The notes below the pieces were generated by a model. It was not told the DNA's origin. It worked only from the letters and a program-made list of their open reading frames with translations, and did no database searches. The position numbers were made by a program, and so were the translations under genes. DNA of 42,537 bases from Bradyrhizobium huanghuaihaiense (lineage in GTDB: Bacteria > Pseudomonadota > Alphaproteobacteria > Rhizobiales > Xanthobacteraceae): contig NZ_VLLA01000043.1 in assembly GCF_007830635.1 (NCBI RefSeq), forward strand, positions 1 through 42,537, given 5' to 3'. Positions 41,473 to 42,537 of the stretch are shown here, piece by piece (within the stretch, counting starts at the first letter, position 1; each line of letters opens with the position of its first letter).

Positions 41473-41799
41473 ATGCTGAGACATTGGCCTGCGGCGCTTT
41501 GCATGGCCCTCGTGGGTTCGGCTTATGGTCAGGCGCCTGCTCCGGCCGCGCCCAAAGCCGCTCCTGAGCCGTCGGCCTATTGTCGATCTTCTGCGCAAAT
41601 ACTCTTTCAGGGTGGAGCTTCGGACGGCGACATCGCCGCCGTCGCGAAGATCTGCCGCCGTGGCGATGTCATCGCCATCAGCACCAGCGCACAAGGTTCA
41701 GTATTCTAGGTCGGTCGCCTATGTGACTTTACGAAGTCAGTAGTCGTGATGGGTCCACAGACGCTTTGCGTCCTAGGAGCCGAACGAAGCGTGAGGTGA
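41473..41799 (+). pseudogene. Small secreted protein interrupted by an amber codon
   Basis: The frame from 41473 encodes a signal peptide (MLRHWPAALCMALVGSAYGQ) and then CRSSAQILFQGGASDGDIAA followed by VAKICRRGDVIAIS. TAG at 41707-41709 stops it at 78 residues. In the same frame sensible sequence continues at once (VGRLCDFTKSVV, then LCVLGAERSVR) to TGA 41797-41799, which would give about 108 residues. The continuation, with two further Cys, looks like the real C-terminus of the family. The first Cys would be left without its partner in the short form. Confidence 0.65.
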
Positions 41800-41887
41800 C
41801 CAATCCGTGATCGTGATCATGCCCTGCGCGGCGAAATCCAGCTACTGGTTGCTCGCTCGACTGTCACGTCACCGCGACATGTGACAT

Positions 41888-42190
41888 CTACCGCAAAAGC
41901 TTCTTTAGCGCAGCGTCGCTCGCTAATCTTGAACTTAAGCGTCGAGCCGCTCCCTGTTGGTTCTCGCCAAGCGTATCTTTGATGATTTCCGTCGCTCGGG
42001 TCATCACCTCTTTTCGGACGGATGGGACGGCGCGGATCATCGCCGCAATTTCAGCCTCTGACATACTCTTATTGGGATCCAACTGACGGAGTTCGGCGAA
42101 CCTTGATTCAACCGCTTTGATTTTTGAGTCATCGAACCACAGAGCAACGCTCTTCTGAGAGTCCGCAATTTTTTGTCGCTTTGTCAGCAT
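41888..42190 (-). CDS. Hypothetical helical protein
   Basis: The start at 42190 (MLTKRQKIADSQKSVALWFD) with AGGA nearby gives 100 residues; an upstream in-frame ATG at 42229 adds 13. It is highly charged and helical (KIKAVESRFAELRQLD, MSEAEIAAMIRAVPSVRKEV). No family is recognised. It sits directly beside the end of an IS5-type element. Confidence 0.5.
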   Translation of the reverse strand: MLTKRQKIADSQKSVALWFDDSKIKAVESRFAELRQLDPNKSMSEAEIAAMIRAVPSVRKEVMTRATEIIKDTLGENQQGAARRLSSRLASDAALKKLLR

Positions 42191-42228
42191 CCATATCCTG
42201 CGTTCCGACGGGCGAATACATTTGGCCA

Positions 42229-42537
42229 ACTAGGGTCCAGACTCAATTGAGCCAATATGCGACGAGAGCGGCGAGATGAACAGCGGCCAAAAAATTACGG
42301 GCGAGCTTGTCATATCGCGTGGCGATGCGCCGGAAGTCCTTGAGCCTGCAAAAGCAGCGTTCGATGACATTTCGTCCTTTGTAGGCGCGTTTGTTGAAGC
42401 GATGGATGACGACACGGTTAGATTTATTGGGGATTACGGGCTTGGCGCCACGACGAATGATTGCGCCGCGAAGCTTGTCGCCATCATACCCTTTGTCGGC
42501 GAGGAGCACGCTCATGGGTGGCGCGAGCGCCAGGACA
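42229..42537 (-). mobile_element. Right part of an IS5-type insertion sequence (runs off the window)
   Basis: The transposase end and about 14 bp of terminal sequence (GGGTCCAGACTCAATT, near 42233-42248) are in the window. The inverted repeat partner lies outside. Confidence 0.6.
42243..42537 (-). CDS. IS5-family transposase, C-terminal part (cut by window edge)
   Basis: The minus-strand frame is open from the window edge and reads MSVLLADKGYDGDKLRGAII, IPNKSNRVVIHRFNKRAYKG, then RNVIERCFCRLKDFRRIATR and ends AALVAYWLN with TGA. ADKGYD holds a catalytic Asp, and RNxIERCFxRLKxFRRIATRYDK holds the catalytic Glu and the YREK-like motif of the IS5 group. The N-terminal third is outside the window. 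What is visible shows no damage. Confidence 0.88.
   Translation of the reverse strand, partial: VLALAPPMSVLLADKGYDGDKLRGAIIRRGAKPVIPNKSNRVVIHRFNKRAYKGRNVIERCFCRLKDFRRIATRYDKLARNFLAAVHLAALVAYWLN

Noticed and set aside
41443..41694. Minus-strand frame opposite the small secreted proteins
   Set aside because: Arg-rich shadow with no start signal; the plus strand has signal-peptide genes with ribosome-binding sites.
1..42537. CRISPR arrays, rRNA genes and complete tRNA genes
   Set aside because: No regularly spaced repeat arrays, rRNA-like sequence or complete cloverleaf was seen on reading; only the tRNA 3' fragment is present.

Overview
The window looks like accessory DNA from a Bradyrhizobium-like alphaproteobacterium (order Hyphomicrobiales). 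The clues are a nopP-type type III effector behind a tts box, GGAAC-N16/17-GTT promoters of the EcfG general-stress type, a TRAP/transketolase sugar operon, many Bradyrhizobium-style small secreted proteins, and abundant insertion-sequence debris. This rests on protein and motif recognition by eye; no database search was run.

Layout. (1) 1-740: the end of an IS630-type transposase, a decayed IS5-type tail, then a tts box. (2) 740-1573: nopP. (3) 1743-15796: a phage-like early region. A leftward block (10750 to 1743) encodes a winged-helix protein, a Sak4-like ATPase, a DUF669 protein, a PD-(D/E)XK nuclease, a small zinc protein, an MT-A70 methyltransferase, an SF2 helicase, two small proteins and a primase-polymerase/ATPase. 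A divergent rightward block encodes an S24-like repressor without the usual Ser/Lys dyad, a DUF7768 protein, a phage-borne beta clamp, small proteins, an excisionase-like protein and a tyrosine integrase. No terminase, capsid, portal, tail or lysis gene is seen. Repeated ACGGATG sites and a second palindromic site lie at the control points. (4) 15801-18098: a large TIR/deoxyribosyltransferase-like plus Sll1717-type P-loop ATPase gene, a candidate single-gene defence system. It sits between the integrase and a 3' tRNA-Val fragment (about 18537-18583) that looks like an attachment site. (5) 18881-22145: a Hachiman defence locus with intact-looking hamA, a hamB broken by frameshifts and an internal deletion, and a DUF3223 gene. 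(6) 22146-23235: fragments of a RepA-like ATPase, an IS5-type transposase and a methyltransferase.

(7) 23269-30901: a signalling cluster. It holds a GAF-HisKA_2 kinase, a frameshifted response regulator, a KaiC-like ATPase overlapping a hybrid histidine kinase, and a divergent PAS-PAS hybrid kinase. Both sides of the kaiC/PAS-kinase divergence carry EcfG-type promoter matches, suggesting stress control. (8) 30902-32869: a transporter scrap, then a truncated mmsA and a truncated sugar-ABC ATPase fused 5' end to 5' end by an apparent deletion. (9) 32904-40585: a carbohydrate catabolic locus (SMP-30 lactonase, fused TRAP permease, TRAP binding protein, split transketolase, SDR dehydrogenase, divergent LysR regulator). 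(10) 41028-42537: small secreted or unknown proteins, one with an in-frame amber codon, and the end of another IS5-type element.

The strongest candidates for new biology are the two-module TIR-like ATPase gene in the integrase-to-att interval and the regulatory architecture of the phage-like element that carries it. That architecture combines helically phased operators, a dyad-less repressor, a second operator type shared by the early and integrase promoters, and a perfect hairpin over a start codon.
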